Below, one piece after another: positions 37,545 to 46,785 of a DNA stretch of 64,000 nt. The notes under the pieces were generated by a model that saw only the letters and a program-made list of their open reading frames with translations, was not told the origin of the DNA and did no database searches. Origin of the DNA: Nakamurella aerolata. GTDB taxonomy: Bacteria > Actinomycetota > Actinomycetes > Mycobacteriales > Nakamurellaceae. Position 1 is the first letter of the stretch, and every line of letters begins with the position of its first letter. Where the stretch lies: contig NZ_JABEND010000013.1 of the NCBI RefSeq assembly GCF_013002705.1, forward strand, positions 1 to 64,000, written 5' to 3'. Both the position numbers and the translations under genes were made by a program.

Positions 37545-38285
37545 TCAGGCGCCGCAGGTTCCCGCTCCCGCACCGGCCCCGCAGAAGGTGTTGCCGGCGA
37601 CGGTCAGCACACCGTTCTTGAGGGTCACCGGGTAGGTGTGGGCGATCGCCAGGCGGTTGGTGTGCGTCAGGTAGACGGTGACGCTCTGGCTGCCGTCGCG
37701 GTTGCTGCGCAGGAAGCCCTCGGCGGTCTGCTGCTCCGCCGGGTCACCCACCGGCACGCTGTAGTTGCGGAAGCTGAACTTCACCTGGCCGTTGCCGGCG
37801 ATGCTGAGGTGCCGGCCGTGACCGTCCCAGTTGCCCACCAGGCCGGCGAAGTGGGTGGCCAGCGGACCGGGCCGGAAGCCCGGGTGGTTGGTGTCGATGT
37901 TCTTGTACGACCCCACCGGCAGCGAGCCGACCTGGGAATAGGTGACCTTGGCCCGCAGCACGGTGCCGTTGATCGCCTTGGCCTGGAAGACGACCTGCTG
38001 TCCGGTGCCCGAGGTGCGGGTGATCACCCCAAGGATCGAGATGGTCCATGACGTGCTGCCGTCTTGGATTCGCCCCTCGAACGGCTTCATCGTCCTGTCG
38101 TTGACGGGGGTGCTCTGCGCGGCGGCCACCGCCGCGACACGGGTCGGTGCCGGGTTGCCGGCCAGCGCCGGACTGGTGGCCAACCCGGCAACGCCGAGGC
38201 CGACGGTGCCGGTCAAGGCGGCCAGCGCGACGGTCCTGCTGATCTTGCTGCGGAGCGTGGTGGTGATGCGGACTGCGGTGCTCAT
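37545..38285 (-). CDS. Secreted protein of unknown function
   Basis: A 246-residue protein with a clear signal peptide (VALAALTGTVGLGVAGLATSPALA, cleavage after about residue 42). The mature part is rich in beta-strand-like segments (TSWTISILGVITR, VLRAKVTYSQVG, GQVKFSFRNYSVPVG, SQSVTVYLTHTNRLAIAHTYPVTL). It ends in a Gly/Ala tail with two cysteines (CGAGAGAGTCGA). I recognise no family. The gene lies alone on the minus strand between the siderophore-reductase and the iron-importer genes. Confidence 0.6.
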   Translation of the reverse strand: MSTAVRITTTLRSKISRTVALAALTGTVGLGVAGLATSPALAGNPAPTRVAAVAAAQSTPVNDRTMKPFEGRIQDGSTSWTISILGVITRTSGTGQQVVFQAKAINGTVLRAKVTYSQVGSLPVGSYKNIDTNHPGFRPGPLATHFAGLVGNWDGHGRHLSIAGNGQVKFSFRNYSVPVGDPAEQQTAEGFLRSNRDGSQSVTVYLTHTNRLAIAHTYPVTLKNGVLTVAGNTFCGAGAGAGTCGA

Positions 38286-38801
38286 ATCGATTCCTTTGCT
38301 AGGTATATGGTGTTCCCTGTTGGTGGCTGGAGATATGCGGTCCCGGACTGCTAAGTGAGCCTTGGCGGACCTGATCCCTTGCGGGATTTGGTGTTTGGGA
38401 TAACGCGTGCTGCGAACTGCGGTGCCGACCTTGCGCGCTTGGTGACCTCGGTATGACGCCGTACCCGCTCCGGGGTTGTTCCCGTTGCGACACTTAGGTC
38501 AGAAAATTTTTCCCTGCTGGCCGCGCAGGCCCGGGCCACGCTCCCGGGGCCTGGCCGGGGTCGCGCGCCGGGGCCGGGCCGGCGCCGACAGCGACGCCGG
38601 CGGTCTCGTCCTGCGAGGTCGATGCGGTCAGCGGCTAGGCTGGAGCTGCCCCGCGCGCCGGTTGTGGCGCGACGAGACCGCTCCTGACGTGGGACGGCTG
38701 GGCGGCCTGGATCAGGCCATCACCGGCGCCGTGTGCGCCGCTGTCCGCTCGCCGCTGCCCCGACCCGGGCAGCAGTGCGTCCCACGTCCGGAAAGCCGCT
38801 C
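38286..38801. other. 516-bp divergent intergenic region
   Basis: No gene is supported. It should contain promoters for the secreted protein (leftward) and the ABC importer (rightward). Near 38511 there is an AT-rich patch (AAAATTTTT). A long-range stem at 38600-38681 is listed separately. Confidence 0.5.
38600..38681 (+). promoter_or_regulatory. Structured leader candidate upstream of the ABC importer
   Basis: GCGGTCTCGTC (38600-38610) and GACGAGACCGC (38671-38681) form a perfect 11-bp closing stem around 60 bases that can fold further. It ends about 120 bp before the binding-protein gene. The layout resembles a regulatory RNA leader, but the conserved cobalamin-riboswitch sequences are absent. 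Confidence 0.35.
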
Positions 38802-40031
38802 ATGTTCGCTCGATCCCACCTTTCCCCGTCCGTCCGATTCCGTCGAGGCCCAGTCGCGCTGGTCGCGCTGGTCGCGTTGGCGGTCGTGCTCGCCGGCTGC
38901 GGATCGGCGCCAACGCCCGCTGCCGGCAGCAGCGGTTCCAGCGGCATCAGTACCAGCGGCAGCAGTACCAGCGGCAGCGGTGCCAGCGGCAGCGGTCCCG
39001 ACGGCGCGGGTCCGGCCACCGAACCAGCCGGCGGTGCGGCGGGCAGTGGTGCGGCTAGCAGCGGTGCGGCTAGCAGCGGCGCCCCCAGCAGTGCCGGTGC
39101 CAGCGGCGCCCCCAGCGGTGCCGGTGCCAGCGGCGCCGCCGGCAACTACCGGCCGGTGACGGTGAACAACTGCGGCTTCTCCGAAACGTTCACCGCGCCA
39201 CCACAACGCGTCGTGGTGATCAAGTCGACCAGCCTGGAGATGCTGCTCGCGCTGGGACTGGGCGACCGGATCGTCGGGACGGCGTTCTTGGACGGGCCGG
39301 TACCGCCGGAGCAACGGGCCGCCGCCGAGCGCATTCCGCAGCTGGCACAACAGGTTCCGGGCCGGGAAGCGCTGCTGGGCGCCACGCCCGACCTGGTGTA
39401 CGCCGGATGGGAATCGAACCTCACCGACCAAGGTGCGGGCAACCGGGAAGGACTGCTGGCCGACGGGGTGCGCAGCTACGTCTCGCCGGCCGCCTGCAAG
39501 AACAAGAAGTACCAGCCGGACCCGCTCACCTTCGACACCGTGAACAACGAGATCAGGGAGCTGGCCGCCATTTTCGGGGTGCCAGAGCGCGCCGAGGCGC
39601 TGATCGCGAAGAACACCGCGACGCTGGCCGCCGTCAAGAAGAAGGTGGCGGCGCGTTCCGGCCCGGCACCCAGAGTGCTGTGGTACTCCTCCGGCAGTGA
39701 CCAGCCTTACGTCGGCGCCGGGATCGGCGCCCCGGCGATGATCATGCGAGAACTGGGCTGGCAGAACATCTTCGCCGATGTGTCCGACACCTGGGCCAGC
39801 GTCTCCTGGGAGCAGGTGGTGGCGGCCGATCCGCAGCTGATCGTGCTGGTCGACGCCACCTGGAACACCGCAGCGAAGAAGAAGGCGCAGTTGGCGGCCG
39901 GACCGGCCAAGGATGTCGACGCCGTCCGCAACCAGCGTTACCTCACCGTCCGCTTCCCGGCGACCGAGGCGGGCGTCGCCAACGTCGAAGCCGTCAGCAC
40001 GCTGGCGGAGCAGTGGCAGCAGCTGCCGTGA
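38802..40031 (+). CDS. ABC importer substrate-binding lipoprotein (BtuF/FecB family)
   Basis: A 409-residue protein. Signal and lipobox are VALVALVALAVVLAGC; a Gly/Ser/Ala-repeat tether of about 85 residues (SSGSSGISTSGSSTSGSGASG...) leads to a periplasmic-binding-protein type-III fold: RVVVIKSTSLEMLLALGLGDRIVGTAF, TPDLVYAGWES and ADPQLIVLVDATW. It captures Fe-siderophore, haem or cobalamin; the nearby siderophore reductase favours iron. The start ATG at 38802 follows GGAAAG. The stop overlaps the permease start (GTGA). Confidence 0.88.
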   Translation: MFARSHLSPSVRFRRGPVALVALVALAVVLAGCGSAPTPAAGSSGSSGISTSGSSTSGSGASGSGPDGAGPATEPAGGAAGSGAASSGAASSGAPSSAGASGAPSGAGASGAAGNYRPVTVNNCGFSETFTAPPQRVVVIKSTSLEMLLALGLGDRIVGTAFLDGPVPPEQRAAAERIPQLAQQVPGREALLGATPDLVYAGWESNLTDQGAGNREGLLADGVRSYVSPAACKNKKYQPDPLTFDTVNNEIRELAAIFGVPERAEALIAKNTATLAAVKKKVAARSGPAPRVLWYSSGSDQPYVGAGIGAPAMIMRELGWQNIFADVSDTWASVSWEQVVAADPQLIVLVDATWNTAAKKKAQLAAGPAKDVDAVRNQRYLTVRFPATEAGVANVEAVSTLAEQWQQLP

Positions 40032-41107
40032 CCAGCGCAAGCACCGACGTCCGCGGGCCGAGGGCACCGGCCCACAAACCGGGCGGCACAACGCTTTCCG
40101 GACGGCGGCGCCGGGGCTGGCTGGTCGGAGCGCTGGCGCTGCTGGCCCTGCTGGCATCCGTCGCGCTGGCCACCGGCATCGGTTCGGTGAGCATCGGCCC
40201 CGGCCAGGTGTGGACGGTGATCGCGCACCAGCTCGGCCTCGGCGACGCGGCCCCGACACCGCAACAACACAGCATCGTCTGGAACATCAGGCTGCCGAGG
40301 GTGTTGACCGCGGCACTGGTCGGGGCGGCGTTGGCGGTGTGCGGTGCGGTGATGCAGACGCTCACCCGCAACGACCTGGCCGACCCCTACCTGCTTGGCC
40401 TGTCTTCGGGAGCCGCCCTCGGCGCGGTGTCGGTGCTGCTGCTCGGGTTGAGCGTCGCGCTGCCGATGGCGGCGTTCGCCGGGGCGGTGCTGGCGCTGGC
40501 AGCCACCCTCGCGCTGTCCAGGGGCTCGGCGGCCGGTGGTGTCGGCAAGGTGGTGCTGGCCGGAGTTGCTGTGGCACAGATCTTTTCGGCCGTCACCAGC
40601 GTTGTCATCTTTGTGACTGCCAGCAATGATGCCTACCGCGAGGTGCTGTCGTGGCTGATGGGCTCGCTGGGCGGCTCGCGCTGGTCGCTGCTGCTGCCGG
40701 CGGTGCCCATCGTGCTCGCCGGGGTCGCCGTGCTGGTGGCGCACAGCCGCGACCTGGACGCCTTCGCCTTCGGTGACACCGCCGCCGAATCGCTGGGGGT
40801 GGCGGCCGGGCGGACCCGGCTGGTGCTGATGCTCACGGTGGCCGTGCTGACCGGTACCGCGGTGGCCGTCAGCGGCGCGATCGGCTTTGTGGGTCTGGTG
40901 CTGCCACACCTGGTGCGGATGATCGTCGGGGTGACGCACGCTCGGCTGCTGGTGCTGCTGGTACCGATCGGTGCGGTGTTCATGATCTGGGCAGATACCG
41001 CTGCTCGCACCGCTTTCGGGGCGCAGGAGATTCCCGTGGGCGTGGTGACCGGCCTGGTGGGCGCGCCGGTGTTCGCGTTGATTCTGCTGCGCAGGTGGCA
41101 GCGATGA
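40028..41107 (+). CDS. ABC importer permease (FecCD family)
   Basis: A 359-residue membrane protein with about ten segments. RLPRVLTAALVGAALAVCGAVMQTLTRNDLADPYLLGLSSGAALGAV is the family hallmark. Near the C-terminus the coupling region reads GAIGFVGLVLPHLVRMIVG, and ALILLRRW closes it. It pairs as a dimer with the ATPase at 41104. GTG at 40028 overlaps the binding-protein stop, and its own stop overlaps the ATPase start: a tight three-gene operon. Confidence 0.92.
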   Translation: MTSASTDVRGPRAPAHKPGGTTLSGRRRRGWLVGALALLALLASVALATGIGSVSIGPGQVWTVIAHQLGLGDAAPTPQQHSIVWNIRLPRVLTAALVGAALAVCGAVMQTLTRNDLADPYLLGLSSGAALGAVSVLLLGLSVALPMAAFAGAVLALAATLALSRGSAAGGVGKVVLAGVAVAQIFSAVTSVVIFVTASNDAYREVLSWLMGSLGGSRWSLLLPAVPIVLAGVAVLVAHSRDLDAFAFGDTAAESLGVAAGRTRLVLMLTVAVLTGTAVAVSGAIGFVGLVLPHLVRMIVGVTHARLLVLLVPIGAVFMIWADTAARTAFGAQEIPVGVVTGLVGAPVFALILLRRWQR

Positions 41108-41925
41108 CGCTCTCTGTGGACGAGGTGACTTCCCGCGCCGGGACCGCCGCTGAGCTGCGGGCAGCCGAGCTGGTGGTGTACCCGGCCCGCTCCGGCGACC
41201 GCGGGCCGGCCCTGCTGCGCGGGGTCAGCATGACGGCGCGGCCGGCCGGCGTCACCGGGTTGATCGGCCCGAACGGGGCCGGCAAGACCACCCTGCTGCG
41301 CAGTCTGGCCGGGCTGCAACCGATCAGCAGCGGCGAGGTGCTGCTGGGCGCGCGGCCCTTGCACCGGGTGCCCCGCCGGCAGCGGGCCCGGCTGCTGGCA
41401 CTGTTGCAGCAACAGGCCGAGACGGAGCTGCCACTGGCGGTGCTCGACGTGGTGCTGCTCGGCCGGATTCCGCACCGGGGCCGGTGGCAACCGGTCGGCG
41501 ACCGCGACACCACGGTCGCGGCGCAGGCGCTGCGCGCCGTCGGGATGGAGAGCTTCGCCGAGCGCCGCTGGGCGTCGCTGTCCGGCGGCGAACGGCAGCG
41601 CGTACAACTGGCCAGAGCGCTGGCGCAGCAACCCGAGGTGCTGCTGCTGGACGAACCGACCAACCACCTCGACCTCCGCGCCCAATGGGAAATCCTTGCG
41701 CTGGCAAGGGATTCCGGCCGCACCGTGATAGCCGCGCTGCACGATCTGAACCTGGCAGCGGCGTTCTGCGACCACCTCGTCGTGCTGGAGCACGGCACCG
41801 TCGCGGCGGCCGGACCACCGGCCGAGATACTGTCTGCCGGCCTGGTCGAGCAGGTGTACGGCGTGCGGCCCGAGGTGCTGCACACCGCTGCGGGCCGGCC
41901 GGTCTTCGCGCCGCCGGCCCCCTGA
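41104..41925 (+). CDS. ABC importer ATPase (FecE family)
   Basis: A 273-residue ATPase. Walker A: GPNGAGKTTLLRSL; Q-loop: LLALLQQQAE; signature: LSGGERQRVQLARAL; Walker B: VLLLDEPTNHLD; H-loop: VIAALHDLNLAAAF. It powers the iron-siderophore-type importer. The ATG at 41104 overlaps the permease stop by 4 bp. Confidence 0.93.
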   Translation: MTLSVDEVTSRAGTAAELRAAELVVYPARSGDRGPALLRGVSMTARPAGVTGLIGPNGAGKTTLLRSLAGLQPISSGEVLLGARPLHRVPRRQRARLLALLQQQAETELPLAVLDVVLLGRIPHRGRWQPVGDRDTTVAAQALRAVGMESFAERRWASLSGGERQRVQLARALAQQPEVLLLDEPTNHLDLRAQWEILALARDSGRTVIAALHDLNLAAAFCDHLVVLEHGTVAAAGPPAEILSAGLVEQVYGVRPEVLHTAAGRPVFAPPAP

Positions 41926-41994
41926 ACTCGCGGCGCATCAATCGGTTTCGCGCCGCTCGGAGATGCCGACCGGCCGTGTCGTCCCGCGGTGGGT

Positions 41995-42495
41995 TCAGCC
42001 GAGCGGATCAGCCGTGTCGATCAGCCCGAACGCCCGCAGCTCGGTGCGCACCTCGTCGACCTCCTCCGGCAGCGCGTCGGGATCGCCGCTGAACCGCGGC
42101 CACCACGCGGCGACCCAGCCGGCCAGCGCGGCGCGCTCGTCGTCGGTGAAACCGGCGGGTTCGGCGCGACCGATCGAGCGGACGGTCAGCTCGGGGTCGG
42201 TCCAGAGGATGTCGGCGGCCGTACCCTCCAATACCCGCGGCAGCACATGCCGCAGTTCCGCGACGCCGCCCCAGGTGCCGGCGTTCATCAGCAACCGCCC
42301 GACCAGATCCATCGGCAGCTCCCGGACCGGTGTGGAGCGCAGCGCCGCGTCGTCCTCCGGGTCGATGCAGTGCGCGCAATAGTCCTCACCGGCCCGGCCG
42401 ACCGCGGCGATCCGCCGCGCGGCAAACGCGGCATAGGCGTTGTCGACAGCTGCCCGCAGGTCCGCGGGCAGCTCAGCGTCCCGCTCGTCCGGCAT
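41995..42495 (-). CDS. Conserved hypothetical protein
   Basis: A 166-residue, acidic, soluble protein. It begins MPDERDAELPADLRAAVDNAYAAFAARRI, has a CAHC pair (YCAHCIDPEDD) that could bind metal, then LLMNAGTWGGVAELRHVLPRVLEG. I recognise no named family. The start at 42495 was chosen because the upstream extension is arginine-rich and unlike a protein. Its upstream neighbour on the strand is the DinB gene. Confidence 0.55.
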   Translation of the reverse strand: MPDERDAELPADLRAAVDNAYAAFAARRIAAVGRAGEDYCAHCIDPEDDAALRSTPVRELPMDLVGRLLMNAGTWGGVAELRHVLPRVLEGTAADILWTDPELTVRSIGRAEPAGFTDDERAALAGWVAAWWPRFSGDPDALPEEVDEVRTELRAFGLIDTADPLG

Positions 42496-42596
42496 ACTCC
42501 GCACTGTAGTGACGCGATCAGCCCGATCCAGCCAGCTGACGCTGTCGTTTCCTGACCGGACTGCGTTGCCGCGGAGCATTCCGCACCGACCCGGAG

Positions 42597-43094
42597 TCAC
42601 AACCCGGTCGCGCCGTCGATCGACTCGCGGATGATGTCGGCATGGCCGGCGTGCCTTGCGGTCTCTTCGATCATGTGGAACATCACGTAGCGCACGTTGC
42701 ACTCGATGATGTCGGCGCGGGCGCAGCGGCTGCCGAGTTCGCGCTCGGCGACGATGGCATCGGATTCGGTGATCGCCTCGCGGTATCTACCGACCCAGAA
42801 CTGGACGGTGTCAGTCTGGTCGACGATGAGGTCAACATCGGGTGGTTCCGGGCGGACCTCGGGCCAGCCGTCCGCGGCCGGCAACCCGGCCATCACCACC
42901 GCGAACCAGCGGTGTTCCCACGTGGCGGCATGTTTGAGCAGACCGAGCAGCGACAATGTGCTCGCCGTTGGCGCCGTCGCGGCCTCGGCGTCGGTGAGAC
43001 CGACCACTGTGCGAATCAACCCTTCCCGCTGCCAGCCCAAAAAGCCGGTGAGTGCGGCACGTTCGGACTCGTGCAGGAACTGGGTGTCGGCCAC
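42597..43094 (-). CDS. DinB-family protein (DUF664)
   Basis: A 165-residue four-helix protein of the DinB/YfiT superfamily, found with mycothiol-dependent enzymes. Features: ERAALTGFLGWQREGLIRTVVGLTDAEA (first helix), LLGLLKHAATWEHRWF with its metal-ligand His residues, and MFHMIEETARHAGHADIIRE with the remaining His. These three His sites bind a divalent metal. GTG at 43094 was taken; an ATG at 43205 would add a basic stretch not typical of the family. The substrate is unknown. Confidence 0.8.
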   Translation of the reverse strand: MADTQFLHESERAALTGFLGWQREGLIRTVVGLTDAEAATAPTASTLSLLGLLKHAATWEHRWFAVVMAGLPAADGWPEVRPEPPDVDLIVDQTDTVQFWVGRYREAITESDAIVAERELGSRCARADIIECNVRYVMFHMIEETARHAGHADIIRESIDGATGL

Positions 43095-43295
43095 GCCGGT
43101 CACAGTACGCAGCCACCAGCGGCCGGGTGCGAGTCGCAGCGGGCGCCTCATCATGCGCACGTGCCGCCTCGGCACCGCTGACAACTGGGCATAGTCGAGA
43201 GCCATACGCCCACTTAGAGCACAAGTGGGCTTAGCGTCATGCACGCCGCACCGGTTGGCGACAGCGTCCCGCGCAAGGCGCGCGAAGCCGGACTC

Positions 43296-44321
43296 TCAGA
43301 ACTCGGCCAGCGCGGCCAACTGCCGGCCGAAGCTGATGAGTGAGCCGCGCAGCTCTGCCGGCGCCCAGTCGAGGGTCACCGTTCCCGCTTGAGACTGCAA
43401 CTGGGCCAACAACAATGCCAGCCACGGCCAGCTGTCCACCTGCAGCACCACCCTGGTGCGGTCGCGGCCCAGCGGGACCAACTCGGCGTCGTGGTAGCGC
43501 ACCACGTCGGCGACGGTGTCCGCCGCAGCGGCCACGTCGACCGACACCGGGCGTTTGCGGCGGTTGATGCCGGACCGCAGGTACTCCAGCGCCGACTCGG
43601 CCGGCAGCTCCCGGGCCGCGGCCGGTGCACCGGTACGCAGCAGGTCCGTCATCCGGTCCAATCGGAACAGCCGCCAGTCGCCGCGGCCGACGTCCCAGCC
43701 GACCAGGTACCAGCGCAGCAGGTGGTGTACCTGCCGGTGCGGTTCCACCCGGCGGTGGCTGCTCGCCGCGCCGGGCCCGGCCCGCCCCGAGCGGTATTCG
43801 AAGGTGACGATCTCGCCGGCCGCGATCGCCTGGGCCAGCGTGCTGAGGGTGGCCGCCGACACCGCAGGGGCGGCGGCCCGGCTGGTCTCCAGACTGGCCC
43901 TGATCGCCGCCACCTGCTGCCGCAGCCGGGTCGGCAGCAGCTGATCGAGCTTGCCGTACGCCCTGGTAGCCGCGGCGTCCACCCGGCCGGGGGCCGGCTC
44001 GGAACCGTTGCCGCGCAACCCCTCAGCGCCGTCGGCCAGCGGCGCAGTGCTCGCCAGTGACGCCAGTCCCAGCAGCGTTGCCACCGCCTCGTCGTCGTCC
44101 AGCACCAGCGGCGGCATGCTGCGGCCCGCCACCAACCGGTAGTGCCCGCCCGGACCCGGCTGGGTGTCGACCAGATACCCGTAGCCGCGCAACCGCTGCA
44201 CGTCCCGGCGCAGGGTCCGCCCGCTCACCCCGAGCCGGTCGGCGAGCTCGTCGCCGGCGAATGCGCGACCGGTCTGCAGCGCGGACAGCAGGGCCAGCAT
44301 GCGCTCGGTGACATCGGCCAT
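43296..44321 (-). CDS. WYL-domain transcriptional regulator (DeoR-type HTH)
   Basis: A 341-residue regulator. The HTH is MLALLSALQTGRAFAGDELADRLGVSGRTLRRDVQRLRGYGYLVDT. The WYL domain follows: IVTFEYRSG..., HHLLRWYLVGWDVGRGDWRLFRLDRM, where RWYLVGWD is the eponymous core; a C-terminal WCX extension closes it. WYL proteins sense nucleic-acid or nucleotide ligands in DNA-damage and phage-defence settings. It is divergent from the UvrA-like gene with only 61 bp between them, so it probably controls it. Confidence 0.9.
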   Translation of the reverse strand: MADVTERMLALLSALQTGRAFAGDELADRLGVSGRTLRRDVQRLRGYGYLVDTQPGPGGHYRLVAGRSMPPLVLDDDEAVATLLGLASLASTAPLADGAEGLRGNGSEPAPGRVDAAATRAYGKLDQLLPTRLRQQVAAIRASLETSRAAAPAVSAATLSTLAQAIAAGEIVTFEYRSGRAGPGAASSHRRVEPHRQVHHLLRWYLVGWDVGRGDWRLFRLDRMTDLLRTGAPAAARELPAESALEYLRSGINRRKRPVSVDVAAAADTVADVVRYHDAELVPLGRDRTRVVLQVDSWPWLALLLAQLQSQAGTVTLDWAPAELRGSLISFGRQLAALAEF

Positions 44322-44382
44322 GGCCCGATGGTGCCGCACATTGCGGCCAGAATCCGGCCGCAACTGCTCATACGGTGCCGGC

Positions 44383-46662
44383 ATGCCAACTCCGAGCCGT
44401 CCGCACCGTTCGATCGTGATCCGTGGCGCCAGCACCAACAACCTGGCCGGCCTGGACGTCGACCTGCCCCGCAACGCTTTGGTGGTGGTGGTCGGTGTCT
44501 CCGGGTCGGGCAAGTCGTCGCTGGTCTTCGACACCATCGCCGCCGAGGCGGGCTTCCAGCTGAACGAGACGTTCCCGCCGTTCGCTCGGAACCGGCTCCC
44601 GAAATGGACACGGCCGCAGGTGGACCGGATCGGTGGGCTGTCGCCGGTGATCGTCGTCGACCAGCGCCGGCTCGGCGGCAATGCCCGCTCGACGGTCGGC
44701 ACCATCACCGACACCTGGAGCTACCTGCGGCTGATCTTCTCCCGCCTCAGCAGCCCGCACGTCGGCGAGTCGAACCACTTCTCGTTCAACGATCCGGCCG
44801 GGATGTGCCCCGCCTGCTCCGGATTGGGCGAGGTGCTGGTGAGCGCTGTCGACAGGATGCTGGACTGCGACAAGTCGCTGGCCGACCGCGCGGTGCTGCT
44901 GCCCGGCTTCGGCAACGGCCAGTACTGGATGCGCTACTACGCCGACACCGGGGCGTTCCCGCTCGAGGTGCCGCTGCGGGAATGGCCGGCCCAGCTGGTG
45001 CAGGCGCTGCTGTACGGCCACAGCGCACCGCAAGGGTCACCGGCCACGCCGAAGGTCAAGCTGCCCAAGAATTTCGAAGGCGTCGTTGAGCGCTTCGACC
45101 GCATCTACCTGCACACCTCCGATCAGCTCTCCGAGCGCAAACAGCGCACCATCAACGAGTTCACCCGCACCGGTGTCTGCGGTGACTGCCACGGCGACCG
45201 GCTGGCCGAGCCGGCACGCACCGCCACCGTCGACGGGCGCACCATCGGTGAGCTGGCCAGGCTGGAGTTGGCCGAGCTGATTCGGTTCGTCGAAAAGCTG
45301 GAGAACACCAAGACCCAGCGGGTCGCCGGGGTGCGACCGGCGATCGAGGCGCTGCTGGAGTTGCTGCGGGCGCTGGTGACGATCGGCCTCGGCTACGTGA
45401 CGCTGTCCCGCCCCACCACCAGCCTCTCCGGAGGTGAGTCGCAGCGCATCAAAACGGTGCGGCACCTGGGATCCAGCCTCACCGAGATGCTGTACGTGAT
45501 CGACGAGCCGACGGTTGGGCTGCACCCGGCCGACGTCGACCGGATGGTGACGCTGCTGAAACAGTTGCGGGACAACGGCAACAGCGTCTTGGTGGTGGAG
45601 CACGACCCGGCCGTGATGGCACAGGCCGATCAGATCGTCGAGATCGGTCCAGGTGCCGGCGCCGACGGCGGGCGGCTGGTGTTCCAGGGCAGTTTCCGGC
45701 AGCTGCAGCGCTCGTCCGGCCCGACCGGAACGGCGCTGCGTGCGCAGCCGGCCGTCACCAGCACCCCGCGGACATCGACCGGAACGCTCACCATCGCCGG
45801 GGCGAAGCGGAACAACCTGCGGGACGTCACCGTCGACATACCCACCGGCGTGCTCACGGTGTTCACCGGGGTCGCCGGATCGGGGAAGTCGTCGCTGGCT
45901 GCCGAGTTGGCGGCGCAGCACGCGGCCACGGTGATCTCCCAGCGCCCGGTCAGCGCCAACCGCCGCTCGACGCCGATCAGCTACACCGGGATCGGCCCGG
46001 CGATCCGGCGATTGTTCGCCGCCCGCAACGGGGTTGGCGCCGGGTTGTTCAGCGCCAACTCCGCCGGCGCCTGCCCGGACTGCAAGGGCCTCGGCGTGAT
46101 CTACACCGACCTGGCCTTCATGGACGGCCAGGAGGTGGTCTGCGAGACCTGCAATGGCCGGCGCTTCACCCCCGAGGTGCTGGGCTACACGGTGGACGGG
46201 CTCTCGATCGCCGACGTCGACGAGCTGACCGTCACCCAGGCGCTGAAAGCGTTGCCGGACAAGCAGATTCAGCACGGATTGCGGCAACTGCACGACGTTG
46301 GGCTCGGCTACCTGCGGTTGGGACAGTCACTGTCGACACTGTCCGGTGGCGAGGCGCAGCGGGTGAAGATCGCCAAGGAGCTGCGAGAAGCCCGGCCCGG
46401 CAACCTGTATCTGCTGGACGAGCCGACCACCGGGCTGCATCTGAGCGACATCGACACGCTGGTCGGGCTGCTGTCGGCGCTGGTGGACGGCGGTCACACC
46501 GTTGTGGTGATCGAGCACAACCTCGACGTGATCCGACAGGCCGATCACCTCATCGACCTCGGGCCCGGTCCGGGCCGGCACGGTGGAACCGTGCTGTACT
46601 CCGGCCCGGTCGCCGGCTATCGCGGCGCCGACACCCCCACCGGCCGCGCCCTGGCCACCTGA
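44383..46662 (+). CDS. UvrA-like ABC ATPase (excinuclease subunit A paralogue)
   Basis: A 759-residue tandem-ABC protein, shorter than housekeeping UvrA (about 950). Two Walker A motifs: GVSGSGKSSLVFD and GVAGSGKSSLAAE. Signature motifs: TTSLSGGESQRIKT and LSTLSGGEAQRVKIAKEL. Zinc-type cysteine pairs: CPACSGLGE, CGDCHGDR, CPDCKGLG and CETCNGRRF. Short paralogues of this kind occur in antibiotic producers and can remove drug-DNA adducts, but lack a defined UvrB partner. The divergent WYL regulator suggests damage- or drug-responsive expression. Confidence 0.87.
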   Translation: MPTPSRPHRSIVIRGASTNNLAGLDVDLPRNALVVVVGVSGSGKSSLVFDTIAAEAGFQLNETFPPFARNRLPKWTRPQVDRIGGLSPVIVVDQRRLGGNARSTVGTITDTWSYLRLIFSRLSSPHVGESNHFSFNDPAGMCPACSGLGEVLVSAVDRMLDCDKSLADRAVLLPGFGNGQYWMRYYADTGAFPLEVPLREWPAQLVQALLYGHSAPQGSPATPKVKLPKNFEGVVERFDRIYLHTSDQLSERKQRTINEFTRTGVCGDCHGDRLAEPARTATVDGRTIGELARLELAELIRFVEKLENTKTQRVAGVRPAIEALLELLRALVTIGLGYVTLSRPTTSLSGGESQRIKTVRHLGSSLTEMLYVIDEPTVGLHPADVDRMVTLLKQLRDNGNSVLVVEHDPAVMAQADQIVEIGPGAGADGGRLVFQGSFRQLQRSSGPTGTALRAQPAVTSTPRTSTGTLTIAGAKRNNLRDVTVDIPTGVLTVFTGVAGSGKSSLAAELAAQHAATVISQRPVSANRRSTPISYTGIGPAIRRLFAARNGVGAGLFSANSAGACPDCKGLGVIYTDLAFMDGQEVVCETCNGRRFTPEVLGYTVDGLSIADVDELTVTQALKALPDKQIQHGLRQLHDVGLGYLRLGQSLSTLSGGEAQRVKIAKELREARPGNLYLLDEPTTGLHLSDIDTLVGLLSALVDGGHTVVVIEHNLDVIRQADHLIDLGPGPGRHGGTVLYSGPVAGYRGADTPTGRALAT

Positions 46663-46785
46663 CCTGGCCGGCTGACCCGGCCCGGCGGGACCGGCCCGGC
46701 GTCCTGGGCCCTGCGTCCTGGGTACGGGAGAGCACAGCGGGTGGGCGCGGCGCGGTCCTGGACAACGCTTGGCAGGATGGGCAGT

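Noticed and set aside
38500-38801. Cobalamin riboswitch upstream of the BtuF/FecB-type gene
   Set aside because: The conserved GCCACTG and B12-box sequences are not present; only a generic stem is seen.
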